Source: Geminicoccaceae bacterium (GTDB taxonomy: Bacteria; Pseudomonadota; Alphaproteobacteria; Geminicoccales; Geminicoccaceae). Taken from it: a stretch of 64,000 bases of DNA. Shown here one piece after another: positions 16,314-25,366 of this stretch. Below the pieces are notes generated by a model. It was given only the letters and a program-made list of their open reading frames with translations. It had not been told where the DNA came from and made no database searches. The DNA is taken from the NCBI GenBank assembly GCA_028285265.1, contig JANQPX010000034.1:1-64000 (forward strand), in the 5' to 3' direction. Position numbers and translations under genes: made by a program. Position 1 is the stretch's first letter. Each line of letters begins with the position of its first letter.

Positions 16314-17633
16314 TCATCTCAGCATCAAACCTGGCAACCAGGTGGCGAGCCAAGGCAGGAAGAGAACGATGAAGGCGGCGACAAGGATCAAAATGAAATA
16401 TGGCACCGAGCCGATAAAGATACTGCTAAGTGACGCCGTCGGGTCCGGGACTGATCCCTTGACCGTATACACCAAAAGACCGAAGGGCGGCGTCAACAGG
16501 CCCGCCTCGATCACCAAGATACCGAAGATCGCAAAGGCCAGCGGATCGAGACCAAGCGCCAGCGCAATGGGTGCGAAGATTGGTACGGTGAGCAAGATGA
16601 TCGAGACGGAGTCGATCAGCATTCCAAGAATGATCCAGATGACCACCATCAGGGCGATGATCACAAACGGGTCGACGCCAAGGCCGAGAAACAGCGCCTT
16701 GATGTAATTGACGGCACCCCCCATCGCGAGCAGGCGCGAATACATCTGGGCAGTGATCAGGAGAAACATGATCGGGGCCGTCGTTTTACCGGCCTGAAAA
16801 ATCGCCTCGATGATCTCCTTGCCACGCATGCCCTTGACCACGCCGATGAGCAACGCGCCGAGCGCACCGAATCCCGCGGCCTCGGTCGGCGTGAAGACCC
16901 CGCCCCAGATCCCACCGATGACCAGAAAAATCAGAAACAGAATGCCCAAACCACCGGTCAGCTCGGAACGCAATTCTGCAGGCGTCATATCCACCAGAGC
17001 CTGTTCCGTGACCGGTGCGATCTCGGGATTTCTTGCAGCGGAAATCACGACATAGCCCGCAAACAGCAACGCAAGCACCAAGCCAGGCAACAGGCCCGCA
17101 ATGAAGAGCGCGCCAACACTCATCTCGGTCAAGATCGCCCAGACGATCAGGAGAATGCTCGGCGGGATCAGCATGCCGAGACACGCAGATCCGGCGACAG
17201 CACCCAACGCGAACGTCTGTTTGTAGCCAAGCTTCTTCATCTCGGGATAGGCAATGCGCGAGAACGCAGCGGCGGCAGCGATCGAGACGCCCGTGACCGC
17301 CGCGAAAACCGTATTGCCGGCAATCGTCGCGATCGCCAACCGGCCGGGCAGGCGCTTTAGCGCACGATCGCAGATCCGATAAAGATCCCCCGCCGCCCCG
17401 GATCGGGAAATGACATCGCCCATCAACACGAAGAGCGGGATGACCGCAAAGACATCCTTGCGCACAGCCTCGTAGGCCGTGTTGCCAAGGATGGCCAATG
17501 CCGCCTCCATACTGCCGAGCATCAAAAAGACACCAACAGCGCTGCAGATCGCCAGCGACACACCGATATGGACGCCAAGCAGAATCAGAACGATCAAGAG
17601 TGCCAGCATCCAAAGGGCGATGTCCCCGCCCAT
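16314..17633 (-). CDS. TRAP transporter large permease (DctM-like), system 1
   Basis: A 439-residue integral membrane protein with about 12 hydrophobic helices. Family signatures are VFAVIPLFVLMGDVISRSG, GRLAIATIAGNTVFAAVTG, SRIAYPEMKKLGY, LGMLIPPSILLIVWA and GLLTPPFGLLVYTVKG. It is the ion-coupled translocation subunit of a tripartite ATP-independent periplasmic transporter. Its start overlaps the small-permease stop (TGATG). The binding protein of this system is divergently encoded at 18354. Confidence 0.93.
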   Translation of the reverse strand: MGGDIALWMLALLIVLILLGVHIGVSLAICSAVGVFLMLGSMEAALAILGNTAYEAVRKDVFAVIPLFVLMGDVISRSGAAGDLYRICDRALKRLPGRLAIATIAGNTVFAAVTGVSIAAAAAFSRIAYPEMKKLGYKQTFALGAVAGSACLGMLIPPSILLIVWAILTEMSVGALFIAGLLPGLVLALLFAGYVVISAARNPEIAPVTEQALVDMTPAELRSELTGGLGILFLIFLVIGGIWGGVFTPTEAAGFGALGALLIGVVKGMRGKEIIEAIFQAGKTTAPIMFLLITAQMYSRLLAMGGAVNYIKALFLGLGVDPFVIIALMVVIWIILGMLIDSVSIILLTVPIFAPIALALGLDPLAFAIFGILVIEAGLLTPPFGLLVYTVKGSVPDPTASLSSIFIGSVPYFILILVAAFIVLFLPWLATWLPGLMLR

Positions 17634-18151
17634 CAGCGCTGACCTCCGAGGGAATTGGGGGCGGCACTTTCATCGACCAGCCGGCCCTGCCAATCCAGCA
17701 CAATCATCGTGAGATAGGCGACTGCGCCGAAGATCGACATCATCAGGACCAAGCCGCGTACCGGCCAGGTGGGCACGCGAAGGGCCCCTTCGCCTTCATA
17801 CTCGCCGATGCGAAACGCATCGAGAAAAGACGGCCAGGTACTGAGGACAATGCCGATGAAAAAGGCGACGCCCAAAAGAGCGGTCAGCGTTCGCAGCAGC
17901 TTTCGGATCGAAGGCGGCACCGCATCCGCGAAGATTGAGGTGCGCAACATCGAGCCGGTATAAATGGCCAGCGGTAGCTGAAGAAACGTAATCGCCACCA
18001 CCGAGTTTTGGATGATTTCTTTCGTGCCCGGTATGGGGCTCGATAAAAGTCCGCGACCGGCCACATCCAAAAAGATCAAAACGGCAAGGCCGAGAGTCCA
18101 AAAGGCGGAGACCAAATGAATCGATCGCGCCAAACCGACGGCAGCTCCCAA
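17633..18151 (-). CDS. TRAP transporter small permease (DctQ-like), system 1
   Basis: A 172-residue, four-helix membrane protein of the DctQ family: LVFLDVAGRG-type helix 1 end (LIFLDVAGRGLLSSPIPGTK), then EIIQNSVVAITFLQLPLA and GALRVPTWPVRGLVLM. It stabilises the large permease and contacts the loaded binding protein. Closely related in layout to the gene at 28354, including the shared EGALRVP-WP segment, so the two TRAP systems are paralogues. Confidence 0.92.
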   Translation of the reverse strand: MGAAVGLARSIHLVSAFWTLGLAVLIFLDVAGRGLLSSPIPGTKEIIQNSVVAITFLQLPLAIYTGSMLRTSIFADAVPPSIRKLLRTLTALLGVAFFIGIVLSTWPSFLDAFRIGEYEGEGALRVPTWPVRGLVLMMSIFGAVAYLTMIVLDWQGRLVDESAAPNSLGGQR

Positions 18152-18353
18152 ACGCCATCCTCCCGAACGTCGCGGCCCTTCCCGCGTTTTTCTTTAGATT
18201 GACGCTAACGAAAGGCTGGGAACGACGCAAGCGCGCTGGACAATCGCTGCCCGTTTCTTGCCAAGGCTTGACCACCCTCTGCGGATATGGGGAAATATCG
18301 AAAAGCCAAACGCCAGGCCGACAAAAGACCAAGGCGTCAACAGGGAGGATGAG

Positions 18354-19430
18354 ATGATCGGATCACCGTCACGCTATGGGGTCGCAGCAGCCCTTCTCAC
18401 GAGTGTGGCCTTTGCGGGCACGGCAAGCGCCGATAACATCACGCTTCGCATCGGCTCCGGCCACCCGAACGGCCCCGCCGTCTACGTTGCCGACATGGCC
18501 AATTACTTCGTGCCAAAGGTCAAAGAGCGAGTCGCGGCAGAGACCGACCACACCATCGAGTTCGTCGAGGGCTATGGTGGGGCCATCGCCGGTGTCGCTG
18601 AGACCCTGGAGGCTGTGCAAAACGGCATTCTCGACATCGGCGCCTATTGCTTCTGCTTCGAGCCCGCAAAGCTGTTTCTCCACAACTTTCCCTATTATGC
18701 ACCCTTTGGCCCACAGGATTCGGACCAGCAGATGAAGGCCGTGCGTGCCGTCTATGACGAGGTCGCCTGGCTCACTGAGGTGTTCGAAAACGACTATGGG
18801 CAAAAGCTGCTCGGCCTGCACGGCTGGGACAACTACCATCTCGGCACAACGGACCCCTGGGACACGGTCGAGGATCTCCAGGGCGTTAAGGTCGGCGGCG
18901 CTGGTCCCAACCTACCTTGGCTGGAATTCGCCGGTGCCATTCCCGTGCAGTCCACCCTGCCGGACGGTTATCTCTCGCTGCAAACCGGCGTCTATAATGG
19001 CTGGCTGATGTTCCCGTCCGCCTATCTCGGCTTCAAGTTCTACGAGCCCGCCCCCCACTACACTCTGATCGGCTTCGGCGCGATGGCGGTCAATGGCCTC
19101 ACCATGAACAGCCGCTCCTTCGATCGCCTGCCTCCGGACGTGCAAACCATCATCATGGAGGTCGGCCGCGGCTATGAGGACCAGGCCGGCGCGACCCTGA
19201 ACGCCCGTCAGGAAGCCGGCCTCTCCGGTCTTAAGGATGTCGGTGCCGAAATCAAAACCCTCGGCGACGATGCCCGCGCCGGTTGGGCCGAATCCCTCAC
19301 CAGCTTCCCCGCCCAGCAAGCCACCGACGCCGACGGCCGCGGCATGCCCGGTACCGAGGTTATGAACGCCTATCTCAAGGCGGTAGAAGGCGTCGGCTAC
19401 AGTTGGCCAGTTCAGTACGAGATCAAGTAA
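18354..19430 (+). CDS. TRAP transporter substrate-binding protein (DctP-like), system 1
   Basis: A 358-residue periplasmic protein. The start Met follows AGGGAGGATGAG and heads a Sec signal cut near TASA-DNITL. The mature protein begins NITLRIGSGHPNG, as in the paralogue at 27223. In this family a conserved Arg usually pairs with the substrate carboxylate. Both paralogues carry an unusual Cys-x-Cys in the ligand-lobe segment (AYCFCFEP, Cys 99 and 101). Divergent from its permease genes by 202 bp and followed after three bases by a CE4-type gene. Substrate probably an organic acid, not determinable. Confidence 0.92.
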   Translation: MIGSPSRYGVAAALLTSVAFAGTASADNITLRIGSGHPNGPAVYVADMANYFVPKVKERVAAETDHTIEFVEGYGGAIAGVAETLEAVQNGILDIGAYCFCFEPAKLFLHNFPYYAPFGPQDSDQQMKAVRAVYDEVAWLTEVFENDYGQKLLGLHGWDNYHLGTTDPWDTVEDLQGVKVGGAGPNLPWLEFAGAIPVQSTLPDGYLSLQTGVYNGWLMFPSAYLGFKFYEPAPHYTLIGFGAMAVNGLTMNSRSFDRLPPDVQTIIMEVGRGYEDQAGATLNARQEAGLSGLKDVGAEIKTLGDDARAGWAESLTSFPAQQATDADGRGMPGTEVMNAYLKAVEGVGYSWPVQYEIK

Positions 19431-19433
19431 CCG

Positions 19434-20324
19434 ATGGGGCCGCGTCCCCTTAGCGATCGCATCCCCTATCAGGCGATCGTCGATCGTCCGAAGCTGACGC
19501 TGCCAGACGGCAAGCGCATGGCCGTTTGGGTGATCCTGAATGCGGAGGAGTGGCGGATCGAGCGGGCCATGCCACGCACCGTCCTGCCTCCGCCCATGGG
19601 CCAGCCACTGCTACCGGACGTGCCCAACTGGTCCTGGCATGAATACGGCATGCGCTCCGGTTTCTGGCGGCAATGGCAGGCCCTAACGTCCCGAAACATT
19701 CCCGCGACCTTCGCCGTGAACGGCAGTGTTTGCACCGCCTATCCACGCGTCGCGTCAGCCGCCAAGGACGCCGGTTGGGAGTTCATGGGACACGGTTTCC
19801 AACAAGGTCCCATGCACAAACTCGACGACCAGCGAAGTGCCATCCGACACACCGTTGATGCTATAGCAAGCTTTTGGGGAAAGCCGCCACAAAGCTGGGA
19901 AAGTCCTGGTCTTACCGAAACCGACGAAACCCTCGACCTCCTGGCCGAGCACGGCATCCGCTACGTCGCCGACTGGGTGATCGACGATCTCCCCGAAACC
20001 ATCGACACCTCTTCAGATCCGATCACCACCATTCCCTACACCGTCGAAACCAACGATATCACCGTCTACGCCCTTCAGCAGCATCGCTCCGACGAACTCC
20101 TGAAACGTGGCATCGACCAGTTCGACCGGCTCTACCTGGAAAGCACAGACAACGCCCGCATCATGGCGATCTCCATCCATCCCTACATCACCGGTGTCCC
20201 CCACCGCATTCGCTATCTCGAAGAGCTTTTAGATTATATCGGCAGCTACCAGGATATTGCCTGGATGACGGCATCAGAGATTGGGGACTGGTATCGAGAC
20301 CAGCTTTCAACGGGCTACCCGTGA
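19434..20324 (+). CDS. CE4/polysaccharide-deacetylase-like hydrolase (PuuE type)
   Basis: A 296-residue protein of the carbohydrate esterase 4 fold, closest in pattern to PuuE-type allantoinase/peptidoglycan-deacetylase-like enzymes rather than NodB. Visible are MAVWVILNAEEWR (strand 1 without the NodB TFDDG), NIPATFAVNGSVC, GWEFMGHGFQQGPMHKLDD with the probable metal or catalytic His residues, ESPGLTETDETLDLL, and a final IMAISIHPYITGVPHR. Three bases separate it from the TRAP binding-protein gene, so it is likely translated with it and acts on the imported compound, perhaps hydrolysing an amide. No signal peptide: cytoplasmic. Confidence 0.82.
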   Translation: MGPRPLSDRIPYQAIVDRPKLTLPDGKRMAVWVILNAEEWRIERAMPRTVLPPPMGQPLLPDVPNWSWHEYGMRSGFWRQWQALTSRNIPATFAVNGSVCTAYPRVASAAKDAGWEFMGHGFQQGPMHKLDDQRSAIRHTVDAIASFWGKPPQSWESPGLTETDETLDLLAEHGIRYVADWVIDDLPETIDTSSDPITTIPYTVETNDITVYALQQHRSDELLKRGIDQFDRLYLESTDNARIMAISIHPYITGVPHRIRYLEELLDYIGSYQDIAWMTASEIGDWYRDQLSTGYP

Positions 20325-20503
20325 AGACCGCTTAGTACCCAAACTGTTATCACACCACACAGAATGAACCGATGCCGATCTTGATCTCCCAATGGGGGTA
20401 AGTGCAGGCTAAAATCCAGCACCTACGGTGCGGGCACTTGCCCGGAAACGAGCGTTCAGTCCTCAGGAACGAAAGACGGGACGGCGAACCTCTGGCCTTT
20501 GCA
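20325..20503. other. Convergent intergenic region
   Basis: The ends of the CE4 gene and the molybdenum hydroxylase large subunit face each other here. GCACCTACGGTGC could form a small 5-bp hairpin, but without a T-run it is not a convincing terminator. Confidence 0.3.
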
Positions 20504-22888
20504 CTAAGAGTCCATGAGGCCACCACATGACAAGACACGTTCTGGTGTCATGGGTTGTTCGGTAATCCTTGCGCCGAGGGGACGGAGGGCATCGTTGACG
20601 GCGTTCATCAGGGCCGCAGGGGCGCCGCCGGTACCAGCTTCGCCTGCGCCTTTCGCGCCTAGGGTCGACGTCTTGGAAGGGGTCGCGATGTGGGCAATGG
20701 TGATGTCCGGCATTTCGGCAGCCATGGGGACGAGGTAGTCGGCCATGGAGGCGTTGAGGAGCTGGCCGTCTTCCGAGTAGACGCATTCTTCATAGAGTGC
20801 GCCGCCGATGCCTTGGACGATGCCCCCTCGGATTTGCTCGTCCACAAGGCGGGGGTTAATCACACGACCACAGTCTTCGACCGCCCAGAAGTCCAGGACG
20901 GTGATGAAGCCGGTTTCGATGTCGACCTCAACATGGGCGGCCATGGCCGCATTGGTAAAGACGAAGGGAACGTCGGTGACACGGTAGTGCCGCGTTGCCA
21001 CCAGCTCAGGCTTGACGTCTGGCGGCAACTCATTGCCGCGGTAGTAAACGATCTTCCCCAATTCTGCCAGTTGAAGGCGCATGGTGCCGTCATTGACGTT
21101 CACGATGACGCTGTCTCGAATATCGAGCTTGTCCGGTTCGGACTGGAGGATGGCCGCAGCCACATCCAAGACTTGGGCCTTGAGGGCCAGCGCTGCCTGC
21201 AGCACCGCTTCGCCACCAATGCCGGTGCCACGGGATGCCCACGTGCCACCGCCATAGGGAACATTGGCCGTATCGCCCGTTGTGACCTTCACGCGATCGA
21301 CATCTGTCCCAAACACATCGGCAGCGATCTGCGCGATAATGGTGTTGGTACCCTGACCCTGCTCGGTGATCGAGGCGGCGACATGCAGGGCGCCGGCCGC
21401 GTCCAACCGGATTGAGGCTCCATCCTGCGCGGCGATCGGAGCACCGCCGATGCCGTAAAACATCGGGCTCGGATTGGTGACCTCGACCATCGAGACTAAA
21501 CCGATACCACGATAGACGCCCTTCTCCTGAAAGGCTGTCTGCTCTTCCCTCAGTCGCTGGTAGCCCATGATGTCTATTAGCTTATCGAGCGTCTTATGAT
21601 GCGAGAGATCATCGAGCTTCATGCCCGTCGCCGTCGTGACGGGATAGGCGTCATCAACAATCAGGTTCTTCCGACGGATCTCGACCACATCCATACCGAT
21701 CGCATGCGCCGCCTCCTCAAGGAGACCGTCTGCTACGGCCATCGCCACGGGATGACCGACGGCGCGGTACTGACACATGACGTTCTTGTTCTGAAACACG
21801 ACACGACCTCGCGCACGGTAGTTCTCGATGCGGTACGGAGCTCCCGTCAGGTTCAGGATCTGATTACACTCGATCGCCGAGGTGCGAGGATAGACGCTGT
21901 AAGGTCCAATGCCGGTGAGATCGTCAATCTCCAGCGCCACGATATCTCCGGACCTGGTGACTCCCAATTTGCCATTCACGCGGTGATCGCGCGCATGGAT
22001 ATCTGACAAAAAGCTCTCGAAACGATCGGCGATAAACTTCACCGGTCGCTTCAGGATCATCGCGGCGGCCGCGGTGGCGATATCGTCGCCATAGGTGTGA
22101 ATCTTGATGCCGAAGGACCCGCCGACATCCTCGGCGATCAGGCGGACACTTTCTTCGGGTAGATCAAGATGCTTTGCAAGGATCGCCTGCATCATATGCG
22201 GCGCTTGGCCGGAATACCAATAGGTCAGCGTCTGCTCAGACGGGTCGAAGTCAACGAGCGAGGAACGCGCCTCCAGCGTGACGCCGGTATGACGATTGAA
22301 GCGAAAGTGGCGCTCGATCGTGACGACGTCGTCTCGTGCAAATGCGGCATCGACATCGCCTGCTTCAACGTTCCGTTCCCAGGCGAGATTGTTGCCATAC
22401 TCAGCATGGATGACCGGCGCGTCCGGATCGAGCGCTTTCTCCATATCGCATGCTACCGGAAGCGGCTCGTAGTCGACCTCGATCAGCGCGCATGCATCTT
22501 CCGCTATGGCCCGGCTCTCCGCGACCACCATCGCAACAGGCTCGCCCTGCCAACGCGCGGTATCCACCGCAAGCGGATATTGGTGGGGTGAGCGCAATCC
22601 CTGCAGATGCGTGAGCACGCCTGACCAAGGCGTCACATGGGCAGCAAGGTCTTTTGCCGTGAACACAGCAACGACACCCGGCAGCGATGTCGCCGGATCC
22701 ACGCGGATCGCGCCTATTCGGGCGTGAGCGTGGGGAGAACGGAGAAAAGCGGCGTGGACCATGCGCGGCAGCTGTCGATCATCCACAAAGCGGCCGCGAC
22801 CGGCCATCAGTCGGTGCGCGTCCGGCCGGGGTACAGAGCGACCGATATAGCTGTTGGGGCGATCGAAGGCATGAAGCTTTTCCGTCAT
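20504..22888 (-). CDS. Molybdenum hydroxylase large subunit (xanthine/CO dehydrogenase family)
   Basis: A 794-residue molybdopterin-binding subunit. The aldehyde oxidase/xanthine dehydrogenase a/b hammerhead spans about residues 16-130 (RLMAGRGRFVDD, FLRSPHAHARI). The Mo-cofactor domain follows, with EDVGGSFGIK, GQGTNTIIAQIAADVFG, ASRGTGIGGEAV and the catalytic Glu in GAKGAGEAGTGGAP. At the position of the active-site loop it has MCQYRAVGHP, not the AYRCSFR of true aerobic CO dehydrogenase, so it likely hydroxylates an aromatic, N-heterocyclic or aldehyde substrate. The start Met overlaps the small-subunit stop; the frame continues upstream but without family content. Confidence 0.9.
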   Translation of the reverse strand: MTEKLHAFDRPNSYIGRSVPRPDAHRLMAGRGRFVDDRQLPRMVHAAFLRSPHAHARIGAIRVDPATSLPGVVAVFTAKDLAAHVTPWSGVLTHLQGLRSPHQYPLAVDTARWQGEPVAMVVAESRAIAEDACALIEVDYEPLPVACDMEKALDPDAPVIHAEYGNNLAWERNVEAGDVDAAFARDDVVTIERHFRFNRHTGVTLEARSSLVDFDPSEQTLTYWYSGQAPHMMQAILAKHLDLPEESVRLIAEDVGGSFGIKIHTYGDDIATAAAAMILKRPVKFIADRFESFLSDIHARDHRVNGKLGVTRSGDIVALEIDDLTGIGPYSVYPRTSAIECNQILNLTGAPYRIENYRARGRVVFQNKNVMCQYRAVGHPVAMAVADGLLEEAAHAIGMDVVEIRRKNLIVDDAYPVTTATGMKLDDLSHHKTLDKLIDIMGYQRLREEQTAFQEKGVYRGIGLVSMVEVTNPSPMFYGIGGAPIAAQDGASIRLDAAGALHVAASITEQGQGTNTIIAQIAADVFGTDVDRVKVTTGDTANVPYGGGTWASRGTGIGGEAVLQAALALKAQVLDVAAAILQSEPDKLDIRDSVIVNVNDGTMRLQLAELGKIVYYRGNELPPDVKPELVATRHYRVTDVPFVFTNAAMAAHVEVDIETGFITVLDFWAVEDCGRVINPRLVDEQIRGGIVQGIGGALYEECVYSEDGQLLNASMADYLVPMAAEMPDITIAHIATPSKTSTLGAKGAGEAGTGGAPAALMNAVNDALRPLGARITEQPMTPERVLSCGGLMDS

Positions 22889-23364
22889 GGTGCAGCCCGT
22901 CCTTCGATCACAGCGACCATGGCATCGACGATCGCCTGATAGCCAGAGCAGCGGCAGTAATTGCCGGACAAATGTTTCCGAATGGCCCGTCGGTCGGACG
23001 TGCCTCCGCCCTCGATATATTCCAAGGCGCTCGCGAGCATGCCGGGTGTGCAATATCCACATTGCAACGCGTTGTGCTCATGAAACGCAGCCTTCAGATC
23101 ACCAATCCGGTCTGACGCGTTCAGGCCCTCGACCGTTACGATATCCGCACCGTGAGCCTGCACCGCGAGCATCAAGCATGCCCGCACCGTCCTGCCATCA
23201 ACCTCCACTGTGCAGGCCCCGCAAACACCGTGTTCACAGCCGACATGGCTGCCGGTGAGGCCGAGATCATTCCGAAGAAAATCGACAAGGTTCAGCCTGA
23301 CCGGCACCGTGCGCGTGACTGTCTCGCCATTCACCTGGAGCGTGACGTCCCTGGTTCTCGCCAT
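22885..23364 (-). CDS. Molybdenum hydroxylase [2Fe-2S] small subunit
   Basis: A 159-residue two-cluster iron-sulfur subunit that passes electrons from the Mo centre to FAD. The N-terminal plant-type cluster is CEHGVCGACTVEVDG plus the later Cys of VRACL. The C-terminal cluster is QCGYCTPGM with NYCRCSGY. The length is typical for CoxS-like proteins. The ATG was chosen just after the FAD-subunit stop; an in-frame TTG two codons earlier is possible. The gene order FAD, iron-sulfur, Mo subunit with short or overlapping joints shows a single operon. Confidence 0.94.
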   Translation of the reverse strand: MARTRDVTLQVNGETVTRTVPVRLNLVDFLRNDLGLTGSHVGCEHGVCGACTVEVDGRTVRACLMLAVQAHGADIVTVEGLNASDRIGDLKAAFHEHNALQCGYCTPGMLASALEYIEGGGTSDRRAIRKHLSGNYCRCSGYQAIVDAMVAVIEGRAAP

Positions 23365-23366
23365 GG

Positions 23367-24212
23367 TCAAAGCGTCCTCATCACGCGCTTCAGGAGCACG
23401 GCGGCCAGATGGCGCTTGGTGCTTGAGGATGAATGAACATCACTGTCGAAGGACAGCGCCGCAAGCGCCTCCGTTGCACGCTGCATCGCCTGCTGGTCAT
23501 CGCATGTACGACCGTTCAAGGCCCGCTCAGCGTCAACCGAGCGAAGGGCACGGTCGGCAATGCCAAAGAAAACCAGCCGCAGTTCCTGAAAAGGAGACGT
23601 TGCCCTAACTGTCGCAGCGAGACCAACCATTGCGTAGTCGCCATGCCGTCTGGTCAACTCATCGAAGGCAAAGCGGCGAGCGCCAAACGCCTTCGGTACC
23701 GAAACAGCCTTGACGATCTCGTCCGGCCGCCTCGCCGTCTCATATAGCCCGGTGAAGAAGTTGTCAGCGGCGACCTGTCGCTCGCCTGTTGTCGAGGCCA
23801 GGATAATCGTCGCATCCAACGCCAACAGCAGTGCCGGCATCTCGGCAGCGGGATCGGCGAGCGCGACACTCCCACCAATCGTGCCGCGGTTCCGGATGGC
23901 CGGATGGGCGATGAAAGGTAAGGCTTGTTTGAGAAGCGGAAGATGCCGCGTGACCGGCTCGGACGTCTCTAGGTCTGCATAGCGCGTCATCGCACCGATG
24001 ACGATCTGATCGTTTTGATCGGTGATGCCCGTCAGCTCGCTAATGGCATTCAGGTCCACCAAAAGATCAGGCGCCGCAAGGCGAAAGTTCAAGACAGGCA
24101 TGAGGCTCTGCCCGCCTGCAAGCGGCATGACATCCCGGCCATTCTCGTCGAGCAGCGCGAGCGCCTCGCGCAGCGTCTTCGGACAAGCATAGTCGAAATC
24201 GGGAGCTTTCAT
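23367..24212 (-). CDS. Molybdenum hydroxylase FAD-binding medium subunit
   Basis: About 281 residues of the CoxM/FAD-binding type. FAD motifs: LAGGQSLMPVLNFRLAAPDLLVDL near residue 30 and RNRGTIGGSVALADPAAEMPALLLAL near residue 110. The C-terminal CO-dehydrogenase flavoprotein domain has SFDSDVHSSSSTKRHLAAVLLKR, the usual S-xYR-like closing segment. The Met at 24212 is preceded by GGGAGGCAAGGG; an upstream Met would add 11 residues. First gene of the operon. It donates electrons to a quinone or other acceptor. Confidence 0.93.
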   Translation of the reverse strand: MKAPDFDYACPKTLREALALLDENGRDVMPLAGGQSLMPVLNFRLAAPDLLVDLNAISELTGITDQNDQIVIGAMTRYADLETSEPVTRHLPLLKQALPFIAHPAIRNRGTIGGSVALADPAAEMPALLLALDATIILASTTGERQVAADNFFTGLYETARRPDEIVKAVSVPKAFGARRFAFDELTRRHGDYAMVGLAATVRATSPFQELRLVFFGIADRALRSVDAERALNGRTCDDQQAMQRATEALAALSFDSDVHSSSSTKRHLAAVLLKRVMRTL

Positions 24213-24335
24213 GCGAAAACCCTTGCCTCCCGCTGTCACGATCATGCTCTGCTCTTGTCAACGTCGATAATCGCATCAAACATGATCAGCTAAAGGTTAG
24301 GCTAGCAGCGCGAATTCAATCTGGGGAGTGGGGCG

Positions 24336-24800
24336 ATGGTCACCATCAGACAAAAGACAAACGTTCAGATGAAACTCTCGGCTATGGCCGAGACCCACGC
24401 ACGCACACGCATTAAAGTGCGTGATGTCGAAGGATTGATTGACGAACCGGAGGCCCGAGGTGGCACCAATCAGGGACTGACCCCAACCGAGACGCTGATG
24501 GCCTCCCTCATCGGCTGCACCAACGTTATCACGCAGCGCATCGCGCATGGCATGGGTGTCGTGGTGAGCGCTATGGATATTCGCGTCTCCGTCGACTTCG
24601 ATCGACAGGGCGTGATGTTGGAAAAGGACATTGAACAGCCTTTCTCCGATCTCGTGATGGACATCGACATCACCACCGATGCGACAGAAGCGCAGATGGC
24701 GGCCATCAAGTCCGATCTTGCCAAGTTCTGCCCGGTCGCCAAAGTCATCCGCGGAAGCGGTATCAACGTCACCGAGAACTGGAACGTCACCTCGATCTGA
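24336..24800 (+). CDS. OsmC-family protein, copy 1
   Basis: A 154-residue OsmC-like protein. The redox Cys pair of the family is visible: one in LIGCTNVITQRIA (helix start, about residue 60) and one in FCPVAKVI (about residue 130). OsmC/Ohr proteins reduce organic hydroperoxides with paired thiols; many OsmC-like members have no proven activity. It is close in sequence to the copy at 30282 (shared ARGGTN-G-TPTET / ERGGTNLGPMPVET). Divergent from the molybdenum hydroxylase operon and 39 bases ahead of a peroxiredoxin-like gene, which suggests a small thiol-defence unit. Confidence 0.87.
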   Translation: MVTIRQKTNVQMKLSAMAETHARTRIKVRDVEGLIDEPEARGGTNQGLTPTETLMASLIGCTNVITQRIAHGMGVVVSAMDIRVSVDFDRQGVMLEKDIEQPFSDLVMDIDITTDATEAQMAAIKSDLAKFCPVAKVIRGSGINVTENWNVTSI

Positions 24801-24839
24801 TAGGAGCTGGTTCAAGCGCCACGAGAAAGGCTATTGTCT

Positions 24840-25358
24840 ATGAGCACCAAACTCTTGCCCAACACGCAGGCTCCAGCGCTCACCGTCGACCTGGTTGGCG
24901 GCAGTCGTTTCGATCTGACCTCGGAAACGCCCGAGAATTTCACAATGGTCGTTTTCTATCGTGGCTACCATTGCCCGGTATGCAAAGGCTACCTGCAAAA
25001 GCTCAACAGCTTGGCCGGGCCGTGCGCAGACGCTGGTCTTTCGGTCATCGCGCTGTCGATGGACAACGCCGAGCGAGCAGCCAAGAGCGCCGCAGAATGG
25101 GAATTGGCGGACCTCAGAATTGGGTACGGGTTCAGTGAACAGGTCGCCAGGCAGTGGGGCCTATATATCTCAAAAGCCATACGAGACACCGAGACGGACG
25201 TCTTTTGTGAACCCGGTCTCTTCTGGATCAGGCCTGATGGGCGACTTTATCTCGTCGATATCTCCAACATGCCTTGGGCACGGCCCGACGTCGAATTCCT
25301 GCTTTCGAAAGTTGCGTTCGCTGTCGAGAAAAACTATCCGGCACGCGGCGACTACTGA
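24840..25358 (+). CDS. AhpC/TSA-like peroxiredoxin or thioredoxin-fold protein
   Basis: A 172-residue thioredoxin-fold protein of the AhpC/TSA (redoxin) group. The active-site segment is VVFYRGYHCPVCKGYLQ, a CxxC where the first Cys is in the peroxidatic position. LVDISNMPWARPD near the end carries the cis-Pro-type region, and LFWIRPDGRLY is the strand before it. The start was set at the Met GTC-TATG; a TTG two codons upstream is weaker. Probably co-transcribed with the OsmC gene before it. Confidence 0.87.
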   Translation: MSTKLLPNTQAPALTVDLVGGSRFDLTSETPENFTMVVFYRGYHCPVCKGYLQKLNSLAGPCADAGLSVIALSMDNAERAAKSAAEWELADLRIGYGFSEQVARQWGLYISKAIRDTETDVFCEPGLFWIRPDGRLYLVDISNMPWARPDVEFLLSKVAFAVEKNYPARGDY

Positions 25359-25366
25359 CTTAGCCT

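Noticed and set aside
20440..20490. A terminator between the convergent CE4 and molybdenum hydroxylase genes
   Set aside because: Only a 5-bp stem with a three-base loop and no T-run was visible.
20504..24212. Aerobic carbon monoxide dehydrogenase
   Set aside because: Subunit order fits, but the CO-dehydrogenase active-site loop AYRCSFR is missing, so a broader molybdenum hydroxylase call is kept.
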